Assembly: GCA_949710005.1 (NCBI GenBank) | Contig: OX453275.1 | Location: forward strand, 6,744,481 to 6,808,480 | Reading direction: 5' to 3' | DNA: 64,000 nt | Source: Ricordea florida | Lineage: Eukaryota; Cnidaria; Anthozoa; Corallimorpharia; Ricordeidae | In this document: piece by piece, positions 1-7,380 of the stretch | Position numbering within the stretch: position 1 is the first letter of the stretch | Layout: each line of letters begins with the position of its first letter | The notes under the pieces: model-generated | Told to the model about the DNA's origin: nothing | The model's database searches: none | The model's input: only the letters and a program-made list of their open reading frames with translations | Position numbers and translations under genes: made by a program

Positions 1-397
1 TAAGTCTCAACGGCTCCTTAATCTGAATATTTATGGGGTATAATTTACCAGGATTTATAACTTCAGGAACTCCTAAACCAACCGCCAACCCTCTCGTAAG
101 TTTAACTTTGGTGTTCTTATTTGAATAAAGATAGTCAACAGTGTCTGTCTCAATGATTGTTATCTTTTCCCTATTAGTATCATTAAGAAAGATCGATTGA
201 ATATCACGCAACGAATATGTACCAGGTTGTATTATTATTGGGAGCTGATTATTGTCAGTTATTTTTTCTTGATCCTTGAAATTAATCAATCTTTTGGTTT
301 GTATATTACAATCCAGGAGCTGTATCTCACGAAGATTTTTCAGCGGCGGATCTAAATAAATTCTAGTTTCTGAATCGTACATTGTAATACTGAACAT
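1..397 (-). CDS. Partial gene, possible minor capsid (penton-like) protein
   Basis: An open frame starts with ATG at 397 (minus) and runs off the window edge with no stop, giving 132 residues. It begins MFSITMYDSETRIYLDPPLK and is followed by short hydrophobic strands and polar loops such as YPINIQI, a pattern suited to a beta-rich jelly-roll. It is the first gene beyond the 516-aa gene in the leftward transcribed series, so it probably belongs to the virion module. Penton identity is an inference from position and size only. I do not recognise a diagnostic motif. Confidence 0.55.
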   Translation of the reverse strand, partial: MFSITMYDSETRIYLDPPLKNLREIQLLDCNIQTKRLINFKDQEKITDNNQLPIIIQPGTYSLRDIQSIFLNDTNREKITIIETDTVDYLYSNKNTKVKLTRGLAVGLGVPEVINPGKLYPINIQIKEPLRL

Positions 398-457
398 TTT
401 TGTTTTGATTACATTAAACTCATCTTTAAATTGATCATGGCTTGATTAATCAAAAAA

Positions 458-2008
458 TTAACGAAATAAAAACCAAGATAATAATCCCCCAGCAAACATT
501 AAAACAATAAGATTATTTTGATGAGAAGATGTTTCTATATCATCTTTTTTGTTTGATTCATCGATATTTGTTATTTTAGGATTTATATTTTTCTTTGGTT
601 GAGCATTAGTATTAAATAAAACCTTTGATGTTCCTAAACTATGAGTTATTCCAACATTTTTTGTTCCAACATTTATTGAATTATTTACCCCAAATTTCAT
701 ATCTTCTGTTGCTATTTTCAGATTATTATTGTATCCAATAACGTTTTCTGTATTTATAATTAAATTGCTTGGCATCAACAAAACATTAGGAGATACAGCC
801 AAATCAAGCCGTAATTTTGATTCTTGAACTGTCATTTGATATCTTTGATTTGAATTTGCGATATCATTTTCAATCACAGAGCTTTCAAATAAATCTATAA
901 ATTCTTGCTGAGTTTCAAATGCTCTTCCCCCATTACCAATAATTGAATTCCTAGTATTAACTTGGGCTCCCAAAATGCAATAAACAAACGCTTCAACCGA
1001 TCTATTTATTCTTCCTAATCCAGCATTTGTTAATCCATATCCAGATTCTGGTATAAACCATGCATATTGAAAATCAACAAAATAATCATTTCGAAGCATA
1101 GATATTAAATTCCCATCTATTTTTTTACCGCCATCATCGGAAAATCTATTTGCGCTGCTTGGCCAAATATTTGCATCAGGATCGTAGCTCCTTATAATTC
1201 TGACATTTTGATTTCCACCACCTATCGCTTGCCCACTAGCGCTTCCATCTCCAACACCGTGATTTGCACCCCCTTTCCATCTAAAATCAGCCAAAGGTTT
1301 ATTTAATCCTCTATAATCTTGATTATTACTTAAGCCAAATTCAGCGCATAAACGATTATAAGCATTTTTGTTGTATGGATTATTTTTTAAAGAAAAAGTT
1401 TGTTCACCGGGTAATGGTACAGATAATTCATATAATATTCTTCTTATTGTAAAGTAAATGTGAAATATAAAAAAACTTCTAATAACTTTTGGGTAATTTA
1501 AACTATCATTTAAACTTACACCGCATCCTGATGTTGCACACCAAACCGCCATGTTTAATTGCTGAGGCCAGTGATTAATATTTGGTTTATTCAACCAAGC
1601 TCTAGCTTCTTTACCGCTAGTAAGTTCTACAGTCTGATTTTTAAATACATTTTTCATGGGGGAAATGAAGTTGTCTTTATCTGAAACATATATATCTAAA
1701 ATAATTAACATTTCTGTTACATTTTTTGCAGATTCATCGAATTTAATACCAGGTATTGGATATGTGTTTTTTGCAGATGATAAACTTTCTGGAAACGAAC
1801 CATTTTCTAATCCCAAATCTTTCCATAATAATGTTTTTAAATCATTAGAAAGATTTTCAGTCCAAGTTTTACCGGAAGGATCATCATCGGACATAATTGT
1901 TGTTCCATTAACTTTCCATTTAATATATCCTCCATACGAATCATTCACAAATGTAAATTTATCAAGGTTGGCGTTTGAGTAACGATTTTTGAAATCATCC
2001 AATAACAT
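458..2008 (-). CDS. Element protein of 516 aa with C-terminal membrane tail
   Basis: I do not recognise this family. It is the second largest protein of the element after the polymerase. The middle third is rich in Gly, Asn and aromatic residues (around WKGGANHGVGDG and FIPESGYGLTNAGLGRI). The last 18 residues (about 499-516) form one hydrophobic segment ending in LFR, so it may be a tail-anchored or internal virion protein. A TCTAAAGATC box lies about 30 bases before the ATG, the same arrangement as for the other probable late genes. Its partner in copy B lies beyond the window. A structural role is inferred from position and promoter class. Confidence 0.75.
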   Translation of the reverse strand: MLLDDFKNRYSNANLDKFTFVNDSYGGYIKWKVNGTTIMSDDDPSGKTWTENLSNDLKTLLWKDLGLENGSFPESLSSAKNTYPIPGIKFDESAKNVTEMLIILDIYVSDKDNFISPMKNVFKNQTVELTSGKEARAWLNKPNINHWPQQLNMAVWCATSGCGVSLNDSLNYPKVIRSFFIFHIYFTIRRILYELSVPLPGEQTFSLKNNPYNKNAYNRLCAEFGLSNNQDYRGLNKPLADFRWKGGANHGVGDGSASGQAIGGGNQNVRIIRSYDPDANIWPSSANRFSDDGGKKIDGNLISMLRNDYFVDFQYAWFIPESGYGLTNAGLGRINRSVEAFVYCILGAQVNTRNSIIGNGGRAFETQQEFIDLFESSVIENDIANSNQRYQMTVQESKLRLDLAVSPNVLLMPSNLIINTENVIGYNNNLKIATEDMKFGVNNSINVGTKNVGITHSLGTSKVLFNTNAQPKKNINPKITNIDESNKKDDIETSSHQNNLIVLMFAGGLLSWFLFR

Positions 2009-2123
2009 CTTATTCTTTGTGTTTCAAATAATGTGATCTTTAGACCTTTTAAGAATAAGATGTAAATTCAATTAATACCCGCAAAACAATTGCAACCAAC
2101 TTCTGTTCTCTCATATACCAGTT

Positions 2124-2723
2124 TTAATGTCCTTTCCCTCCGGTAAGTTCTTTTAATAGATCTTCGCGGACTTCCCTCCTTATAATACTCATGTCCAAGT
2201 TTTTTTCTGTATCTTTTCTAAATTTTTGACGAACTTCTAGTTTTAGTTTTTGAAACTTTTCCAACTCTGATAAAATTATAGAAAATTCTTGGTCGGATAT
2301 AACATTATCTTTCAGAGCTTTTGAAACTAAATCGTTAATTGTGTTTAATTTTGATTTTGCAATTGCGGCGGTTTGTTCGTGTTTACTAACTTTAACAGAA
2401 AGTCTTTTTGATGCATAACCGAATCCAATCGACAAACCACCAAAAAAACCGCCTACAACACCTAAAGGCACACCAACAATAGCACCAAAACCTGTGAGAG
2501 AAGTTCCTAAACCGCTTGCTGATAGAATAACTGAAATCAAACCACCAGAAACACTAATTTTTGTACATATTCCTCTCGCCCTATTATATTTTTTCCTTAC
2601 TTCTTCGTAATGTTTAATTTCTTTCTCAAGATTTTGTAATACTTCGCTTGATTTTTGTAGTCTGAAATTAATAGGATCTGTATTATTGGGTAATACGGGG
2701 TAAATTCCATTGTATTGATCCAT
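2124..2723 (-). CDS. Element protein of 199 aa, coiled coil flanking a glycine-rich membrane hairpin
   Basis: Residues about 22-50 form a charged helix of coiled-coil character. Residues about 55-105 are a Gly/Ser/Val-rich hydrophobic stretch long enough for two membrane passes (for example GFGAIVGVPLGVVGGFFGG). The rest is a charged helical tail ending GGKGH. A hydrophobic hairpin between helices resembles membrane-active internal virion proteins, but no homology is claimed. A TCTAAAGATTT box lies at about 2,747-2,757 before the ATG. A GC-rich double hairpin lies between this gene and its upstream neighbour. Confidence 0.7.
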   Translation of the reverse strand: MDQYNGIYPVLPNNTDPINFRLQKSSEVLQNLEKEIKHYEEVRKKYNRARGICTKISVSGGLISVILSASGLGTSLTGFGAIVGVPLGVVGGFFGGLSIGFGYASKRLSVKVSKHEQTAAIAKSKLNTINDLVSKALKDNVISDQEFSIILSELEKFQKLKLEVRQKFRKDTEKNLDMSIIRREVREDLLKELTGGKGH

Positions 2724-2764
2724 ATTGTATTTTACTACTCAACATGAAATCTTTAGATTGGCTT

Positions 2765-2792
2765 TCCGTTTTACGGGGAGGGCTTCGCCCGA
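2765..2792. repeat. 28-base GC-rich double-hairpin insert (intergenic)
   Basis: Two adjacent hairpins: stem CCGT/ACGG with loop TTT, spacer GGA, then stem GGGC/GCCC with loop TTC, bounded by T at the left and GA at the right. It is very GC-rich in an AT-rich surrounding. It has the same architecture and the same second stem as the insert at 9,842-9,871. It lies between the stop of the 408-aa gene and the start of the 199-aa gene and could also act as a transcript end structure. Confidence 0.8.
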
Positions 2793-2796
2793 TTTG

Positions 2797-4023
2797 TTAC
2801 TTTCTCTTTTTTATACTTTCCACAAAATATAGAACCACAGCCATTATCAATAACCAAGCATTTTCACCTAAAAATCCAATAACCTGTCCAGCTGTTTTGA
2901 AAAGAAAGTTAACTATTGCGCCAACCATTCCTGGTAATATTTCACCCAGTTTTTTACCAAGAGTTTTCAAACCATTACCAACTCTCTTACCCAATGTTGT
3001 TAGACCTTTAGAAAGATTAGAAACTATAACCCCAATGATGACGCCTACCGCACTTAGAACAGCAAAAACTGTAAAACCATACTTTTTGAATATATACTTT
3101 AATCTCTCCCTAAGTGGTAAATTTTTAAGTATTTCATCTTTTTTACCATCAATATCTGATAATTGTTCTACTTTTGAAATTGTAATCTTTCTAATTCGTT
3201 CATTTAATTTATCAACCTCAGATTTTAATCGTTCATTGCTTTGTTCTAACTTTGATAAATTGGATTTACCCTTCTTATATTTATCTATTTCTTCTTTGTA
3301 TAATTTTACTTCATCCAAAAGTTTTTCTGCTTGTATTTTTAATTCTATATTCTGTTTAACGGTTTGATCGAAAAGACTTTTATTTTCTGCTTTTTGCACC
3401 TGTTGTCTCTCAATGAATTCCCTAAGTTCTTTTTCTCTTTCCACATATCGTTCAATCTCCAGTGGATATACTTCTGCTGTTGCTTTCAATCCTTGCAATG
3501 CATTATCTAATTCATTATTTGCTTCAATAGATTTCCTCAAATCTAACTGGGTATTATTATATTTTTCCAACATTGTTTCATAATCAGCGCCCAGTTCTTT
3601 TCTAAATGTTTTTGGTAAATTTTCTGTATTACGAATCCCATTTTCATCAACTAATGTATGCCACACATTATTACCTGCGGTACTTAATTTTCCTTCTATG
3701 CTACTATTTTCTCCAAACCGCACATTAAATGCGCCGTCATTGGGATCGTAATTTGGGTAATAACTTTTTAGTTTTTGCCTAGCTTCTCTCATTCTATCAT
3801 AATCCTCATCTCTTTCCCCCAGGTTCATTCTTTCTGGTAGTTTATCCCATTGAGCCCTGTCTCTTGATTGGTTATAATCATCATAACCAGGATAATCTTG
3901 TTCAAGGGATGTAAATGTGTTTGCGGTTTGATAAAATGGGTTTTCATCCCAATCCAAATCATTATCATCATCATCATCATCATTATCTCTTGAAAAATCT
4001 TCCATTGGTATTTCTTCTGACAT
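2797..4023 (-). CDS. Element coiled-coil membrane protein, 408 aa
   Basis: The N-terminus has an acidic Asp run (residues about 13-28). Residues about 155-300 are a long heptad-type coiled coil rich in Glu, Lys, Leu and Ile. Two hydrophobic regions follow, about 318-340 (AVLSAVGVIIGVIVSNL) and about 385-402 (LLIMAVVLYFV), ending in the basic tail KKRK. This suggests a membrane-anchored fibrous or scaffold protein. The copy B homologue (62,952 onward) keeps the coiled coil nearly unchanged but has a different N-terminal linker. A TCTAAAGATTTCTT box lies at 4,047-4,058. Function unknown. Confidence 0.8.
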   Translation of the reverse strand: MSEEIPMEDFSRDNDDDDDDNDLDWDENPFYQTANTFTSLEQDYPGYDDYNQSRDRAQWDKLPERMNLGERDEDYDRMREARQKLKSYYPNYDPNDGAFNVRFGENSSIEGKLSTAGNNVWHTLVDENGIRNTENLPKTFRKELGADYETMLEKYNNTQLDLRKSIEANNELDNALQGLKATAEVYPLEIERYVEREKELREFIERQQVQKAENKSLFDQTVKQNIELKIQAEKLLDEVKLYKEEIDKYKKGKSNLSKLEQSNERLKSEVDKLNERIRKITISKVEQLSDIDGKKDEILKNLPLRERLKYIFKKYGFTVFAVLSAVGVIIGVIVSNLSKGLTTLGKRVGNGLKTLGKKLGEILPGMVGAIVNFLFKTAGQVIGFLGENAWLLIMAVVLYFVESIKKRK

Positions 4024-4083
4024 GATTTTTTTTACTCATCAGTAAGAAATCTTTAGATCCCTTAGAGTTGAAAGGTAAAAAAT

Positions 4084-4098
4084 GATTTAAAAAGAAAA
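4084..4098 (+). promoter_or_regulatory. Probable early-type promoter box of the 273-aa gene
   Basis: GATTTAAAAAGAAAA, followed by ATATAAAAG, lies 22-36 bases before the ATG at 4,120. The same GATTTAAAAAGAAA string precedes the copy B polymerase at 53,815, and a close match precedes the copy A polymerase, whereas structural genes carry TCTAAAGATT. Confidence 0.5.
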
Positions 4099-4119
4099 AA
4101 ATATAAAAGAAAAAATAAA

Positions 4120-4941
4120 ATGATGAACGAAAATACTCAATTAATAGATATTAATAATTATAATCCCCAAAAAAGTATGATCTTTTCTAAACCAATTTTA
4201 GGTGAAGTTCCAGATAAAAAGCCAAAAGTAGAATTTAGGAGAATTAAAATTTCTACAAAAAATGAAGATGGAACTAAAGGAGAATTAGTTATTCCAACTG
4301 GCCGTTTGTATTCATTTGGAGTTTCTGAAAGTTTTTCAACTTATTCTTTTCCTTTATGTCTATGGAGTGGAAATAGACCCACTAATGAAGAGAAAAAATG
4401 GATAGAAAAATTTGATCAAATAGTAGATTGTTGCATTGATCATATTATAGAAAATAAAGAAGAAATTGATAGATTTGAGTTGAAAAGATCTGATCTCACC
4501 AAAACAAAGGGAGGTTTTAATCCTCTATATTGGAAAATGGAAAAAATTGAAGATGGTAAAAACAAACCTTATATCCAAAAAGTTCCTGATAGAGGTCCAA
4601 CATTATATCCCAAATTAATTTCATACAAAAAAGGAGAATTTCTTACAAAATTTTATGATATTAGAAGTGAGGATTGCAATGAAACAATAAACCCCAAAGA
4701 TTTAATCAATAAAGGTTGCCACGCAGAGTGTTCAATCAAAATTGAATCAATATTTATTGGTAGATGTATTTCTTTGCAAGTAAAACTTTATGATGCTCTT
4801 GTTGAAACGAAAAAAGAAATTAAAAGATTAGCTCCACGCAAAAAATATAATCAAGAAGTAATTATTTCTGACAGTGAATCTGCTTCTTCACATATTGGTT
4901 ATGATGAATATGAAGATTCTGATGATGGGAGTCTCATGTAA
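4120..4941 (+). CDS. Element-specific 273-aa protein, present in copy A only
   Basis: This gene runs opposite to its neighbours and is missing from copy B, where the flanking genes are only about 50 bases apart (62,901 to 62,952). The protein has a basic, beta-rich first half (SFGVSESFSTYSFPLCLW), an alpha-helical stretch (residues about 85-115), a paired-Cys segment and an acidic Ser/Asp tail (about 245-273). The shape recalls single-stranded-DNA-binding or DUF-type proteins of large eukaryotic DNA viruses, but that is only an impression. Its promoter box is of the polymerase type, which would fit a replication-linked role. Confidence 0.75.
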   Translation: MMNENTQLIDINNYNPQKSMIFSKPILGEVPDKKPKVEFRRIKISTKNEDGTKGELVIPTGRLYSFGVSESFSTYSFPLCLWSGNRPTNEEKKWIEKFDQIVDCCIDHIIENKEEIDRFELKRSDLTKTKGGFNPLYWKMEKIEDGKNKPYIQKVPDRGPTLYPKLISYKKGEFLTKFYDIRSEDCNETINPKDLINKGCHAECSIKIESIFIGRCISLQVKLYDALVETKKEIKRLAPRKKYNQEVIISDSESASSHIGYDEYEDSDDGSLM

Positions 4942-5005
4942 ACCAAATAATAAATATACTTGTGTTATATAACCAAATTACTGGTTACATAACAAAAATA
5001 ATAAT

Positions 5006-5398
5006 TTATAATAATTTACTTACAGTGTAACCTAAACCCAACATTCCAGCCCCAACATATACCATTTCTCCTGTCTTTTGACTATCGCTTGGTTTGTAAT
5101 AATCAGAGAATTTTGGTTCAGTCATTTTGCCGTACAATTCAAAAGCCTGATTTGTAGTCGAAATATTTTTTGATGCTTGATATTTTTCATCTTTTTTCTT
5201 CATTTTCCAATCAAGCATTTTTTGTCTTTTTTTCTGATATTCTGCGTAATCTCTTTGATATTTTTCCATTGCTTTATCATGCCGTATTTTTTCTGTATCC
5301 GCATTATGTCCTGAAAGACTTTTTGCAAGATAATTTCCACCAACAAATGCTGTTGCATTCAATATAGCCCCACCAATCATCATCGCTATTGCTGCCAT
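5006..5398 (-). CDS. Small membrane/coiled-coil element protein, 130 aa
   Basis: The N-terminus is a hydrophobic Gly/Ala segment (residues 1-28, MIGGAILNATAFVGGNYLA). A highly charged helix rich in Lys, Tyr and Gln follows (residues about 35-85), then a short hydrophobic C-terminus (VGAGMLGLGYTV). Copy B encodes a homologue of the same length at 62,509-62,901 with conserved ends. The ATG lies 1 base after the stop of the upstream 72-aa gene, so both are probably on one transcript. Function unknown; possibly a virion membrane protein. Confidence 0.8.
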   Translation of the reverse strand: MAAIAMMIGGAILNATAFVGGNYLAKSLSGHNADTEKIRHDKAMEKYQRDYAEYQKKRQKMLDWKMKKKDEKYQASKNISTTNQAFELYGKMTEPKFSDYYKPSDSQKTGEMVYVGAGMLGLGYTVSKLL

Positions 5399-5399
5399 T

Positions 5400-5618
5400 T
5401 TATTTTGGTAAAATCTTTTGATCCTCTAAATATGTTTTTAGATACATGCTTCCGGATAATACAGCAACCCATTTTGCATAATTTGTAATACTTGAGGATG
5501 GATCACTCAAAAATGATTCTTTCATTACCTTTTTAGCTACATAACCAACCCCAGCCCCCAATCCGATAAGTACCGCTGAATCAGTTACAGTTTTCACAAG
5601 TTTGTTTTCGCTTGACAT
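5400..5618 (-). CDS. Small membrane element protein, 72 aa
   Basis: It has one or two hydrophobic helices: residues about 14-32 (AVLIGLGAGVGYVAKKVM) and about 46-60 (KWVAVLSGSMYLKTYL). The copy B protein (62,278-62,496) is the same length and differs at only a few residues, so this short gene is under constraint. A TTTAAAAGTTTCTTA box at 5,641-5,655 precedes the ATG by about 25 bases. Function unknown. Confidence 0.8.
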   Translation of the reverse strand: MSSENKLVKTVTDSAVLIGLGAGVGYVAKKVMKESFLSDPSSSITNYAKWVAVLSGSMYLKTYLEDQKILPK

Positions 5619-5681
5619 GGTTTTTTACTACATCATTAAGAAACTTTTAAATAACTTTATGTAGTAAAAAATAATTTATAA

Positions 5682-6137
5682 TTACATCATTCCAATTTTT
5701 GGTCTATCTGTGGGTTGTGGTAATTGTGGTACTTGCGCTAAATCAGGTATCCTATTTTTATATTCAGTGTATCCATCTCTAGCTTTTTCCTGATATCTCA
5801 TAAAAAGATCAAATGCTGTAAACCCGAGTCCAACAACGGATAAAACAGTAGTAAAAGATAACTCTGGAATCCATGATTTCGCTTCACTATATGTATTTTC
5901 ATTTTTCTCCGCAGTTTGTAGGGTCTCTTCACGTTTCATTTCCCTAGCTAATGCTTCTTTTGCTTTTTTATTATATTCGGCTAATTTCTTACCAGCTGCG
6001 ACTTTTTTAGGATCTTTCGCCCGTAGGGTGGCTCCGGCTCCGCCGGTCTCCCTCTTTTTAATATCTTTATTTTCGGGTTTGGGATCAGCTGTAATTTGCT
6101 CCGCATCTCCTCCACTTTGTTCAGTTTGTTCAGACAT
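5682..6137 (-). CDS. Element protein of 151 aa with one membrane helix and a hairpin-encoded insert
   Basis: The first half is very charged (Lys/Glu/Ala helix). Residues about 97-115 form one membrane helix (FTTVLSVVGLGFTAFDLFM), then a short Pro-rich tail ends GMM. Copy B has a 160-aa homologue (61,730-62,209). Relative to it, copy A carries ten extra residues (TGGAGATLRA, about 30-40) encoded by a GC-rich double hairpin, and lacks about 18 residues of the Pro/Gln tail. The box TCTAAAAACTTATTTG lies at 6,156-6,171. Function unknown. Confidence 0.8.
   Translation of the reverse strand: MSEQTEQSGGDAEQITADPKPENKDIKKRETGGAGATLRAKDPKKVAAGKKLAEYNKKAKEALAREMKREETLQTAEKNENTYSEAKSWIPELSFTTVLSVVGLGFTAFDLFMRYQEKARDGYTEYKNRIPDLAQVPQLPQPTDRPKIGMM
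6018..6047. repeat. 30-base GC-rich double-hairpin insert, in frame in the 151-aa gene
   Basis: Stem CCC/GGG with loop GTA is followed by stem CCGGC/GCCGG with loop TCC. It is exactly 30 bases, adds ten codons and keeps the frame. The copy B homologue goes straight from Lys-Lys-Arg-Glu to Lys-Asn-Pro at this point, so the insert is present in A only. The core GGCTCCGCC is shared with the insert at 9,842. Confidence 0.85.
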
Positions 6138-6174
6138 TGTTATTTAGATGCTACAAATAAGTTTTTAGATCTGT

Positions 6175-6717
6175 TTAATATACTGTATCAACACCTTCAG
6201 TAGATTGCTTAGTTTCTTTATCATTTGCGTTAGAATCATCTGTAATTGTGCTTGTAACTTGTTGAATTTTGTTGAATTTGATGTGTTTAGCAACCTGGAA
6301 TATACCGCTAGCAAGTGCTGCCAGTCTTCCTGCTTTCAATGCTAAGAGACCCACAATGTTTGTTAGTTCGCGATTTACCAAATCATCATTTTTCAGATCA
6401 TTGCAAAGAGATTCTATATCATCAACTGGAACTAAATATGAAATAAGTTTTGAAACTAATTGTAGGGATGAATCTACTAATCCACCATTAATTTTCTTAC
6501 CCATTACTGCTTGGTAACGATTAAAATATTTTTCTACATCGCGTTCCGATAATTTTTTTACATCACCCTGGCTCATATCAACCCCTAAATATTCCTTTGT
6601 TGTCCCAAGCACTGCGAGAATGGCTAGTGATTCTTGTTTAACTTCAAGATCCTCACTTTGATTAGTATCATTTTTTACCTCTGTCTTTTCTTCAATGTAA
6701 TCTTCAACGTTTGTCAT
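6175..6717 (-). CDS. Conserved element protein of 180 aa, unknown function
   Basis: I choose the ATG at 6,717 and not 6,753 because copy B begins at the equivalent Met-Thr-(Asn/Ser)-Val-Glu-Asp and because the longer start would run into the ATPase gene. The N-terminal 30 residues are acidic. The middle (about 60-145) is strongly conserved with copy B, including KYFNRYQAVMGKKINGG and LTNIVGLLALKAGRLAALAS, the latter hydrophobic. Its ATG is only 5 bases from the ATPase stop, whereas copy B has 71 bases with its own promoter-like box. This suggests A lost that spacer and now reads the gene from the ATPase transcript. Confidence 0.8.
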   Translation of the reverse strand: MTNVEDYIEEKTEVKNDTNQSEDLEVKQESLAILAVLGTTKEYLGVDMSQGDVKKLSERDVEKYFNRYQAVMGKKINGGLVDSSLQLVSKLISYLVPVDDIESLCNDLKNDDLVNRELTNIVGLLALKAGRLAALASGIFQVAKHIKFNKIQQVTSTITDDSNANDKETKQSTEGVDTVY

Positions 6718-6722
6718 CTTTG

Positions 6723-7349
6723 TTAAATCACTTCCGGAATCTCTAAATAGCAATTAAATGGATAGCGCAAACTCAAACAAAGTCTAGAATATTTTTCGGT
6801 TTTCAAGAGTTGTACAAACTTTTTACCTAATTCATAATCCAAATCACCACCATAATCTTCGAAAAACATTTTCATACCTTTCTGCGAAGGATTATGGAAA
6901 GTAACAACGCAGGCTACATTTTCCCGAAATGGTTTTGCTATTGATGTTAATTGCTGGGTTAGAACCCACATTGATAAACCATGATGTCTGCCGGAGAATG
7001 CTAAATCTATAAACTTATTAGATCTTTTCTTCAGATCAGTTGATACAGCACAATCATCTAAAATTATTAGTGTATTTGTTCCGGAGAATAAAGTTTGACA
7101 ATCATTTAACAATTCATTAATCTCATCTACATTACTTGCATCTGGCGATAGTATATAGAAATGTTTATCTTTATTAGCAAAATTATGATAGGTTTTATTT
7201 TTAGCATAAGTTGGGCATATTAAAACAATGTATTCAAAAACTTTTCGGAATGGTCCGCGGAGCTGTTCAATTAAGTACTTTGTTTTCCCACAATTTGTTG
7301 GCCCTGTTATTATACAGTGGAATGGGATTTTATATCGTAAATCTTCCAT
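6723..7349 (-). CDS. Genome-packaging-type P-loop ATPase, 208 aa
   Basis: Walker A is GPTNCGKT at residues 16-23. Walker B is LIILDD at about 94-99, followed by the Gln-rich sensor region VLTQQL (about 129-134) and NPSQKGMKMFF further on. Size and motif layout match the FtsK/HerA (A32-like) packaging ATPases of Polintons, virophages and adintovirus-like elements, which drive DNA into the capsid. It lies directly downstream of the capsid gene, as usual. Copy B is nearly identical except at the C-terminus, where B carries an insertion. A TCTAAAAAC box lies at 7,369-7,380. Confidence 0.9.
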   Translation of the reverse strand: MEDLRYKIPFHCIITGPTNCGKTKYLIEQLRGPFRKVFEYIVLICPTYAKNKTYHNFANKDKHFYILSPDASNVDEINELLNDCQTLFSGTNTLIILDDCAVSTDLKKRSNKFIDLAFSGRHHGLSMWVLTQQLTSIAKPFRENVACVVTFHNPSQKGMKMFFEDYGGDLDYELGKKFVQLLKTEKYSRLCLSLRYPFNCYLEIPEVI

Positions 7350-7380
7350 ATTTGTATCATAACATTATGTTTTTAGATTC

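Noticed and set aside
6175-6753. Longer start (6,753) for the 180-aa gene
   Set aside because: The extra 12 residues overlap the ATPase gene and have no counterpart in copy B.
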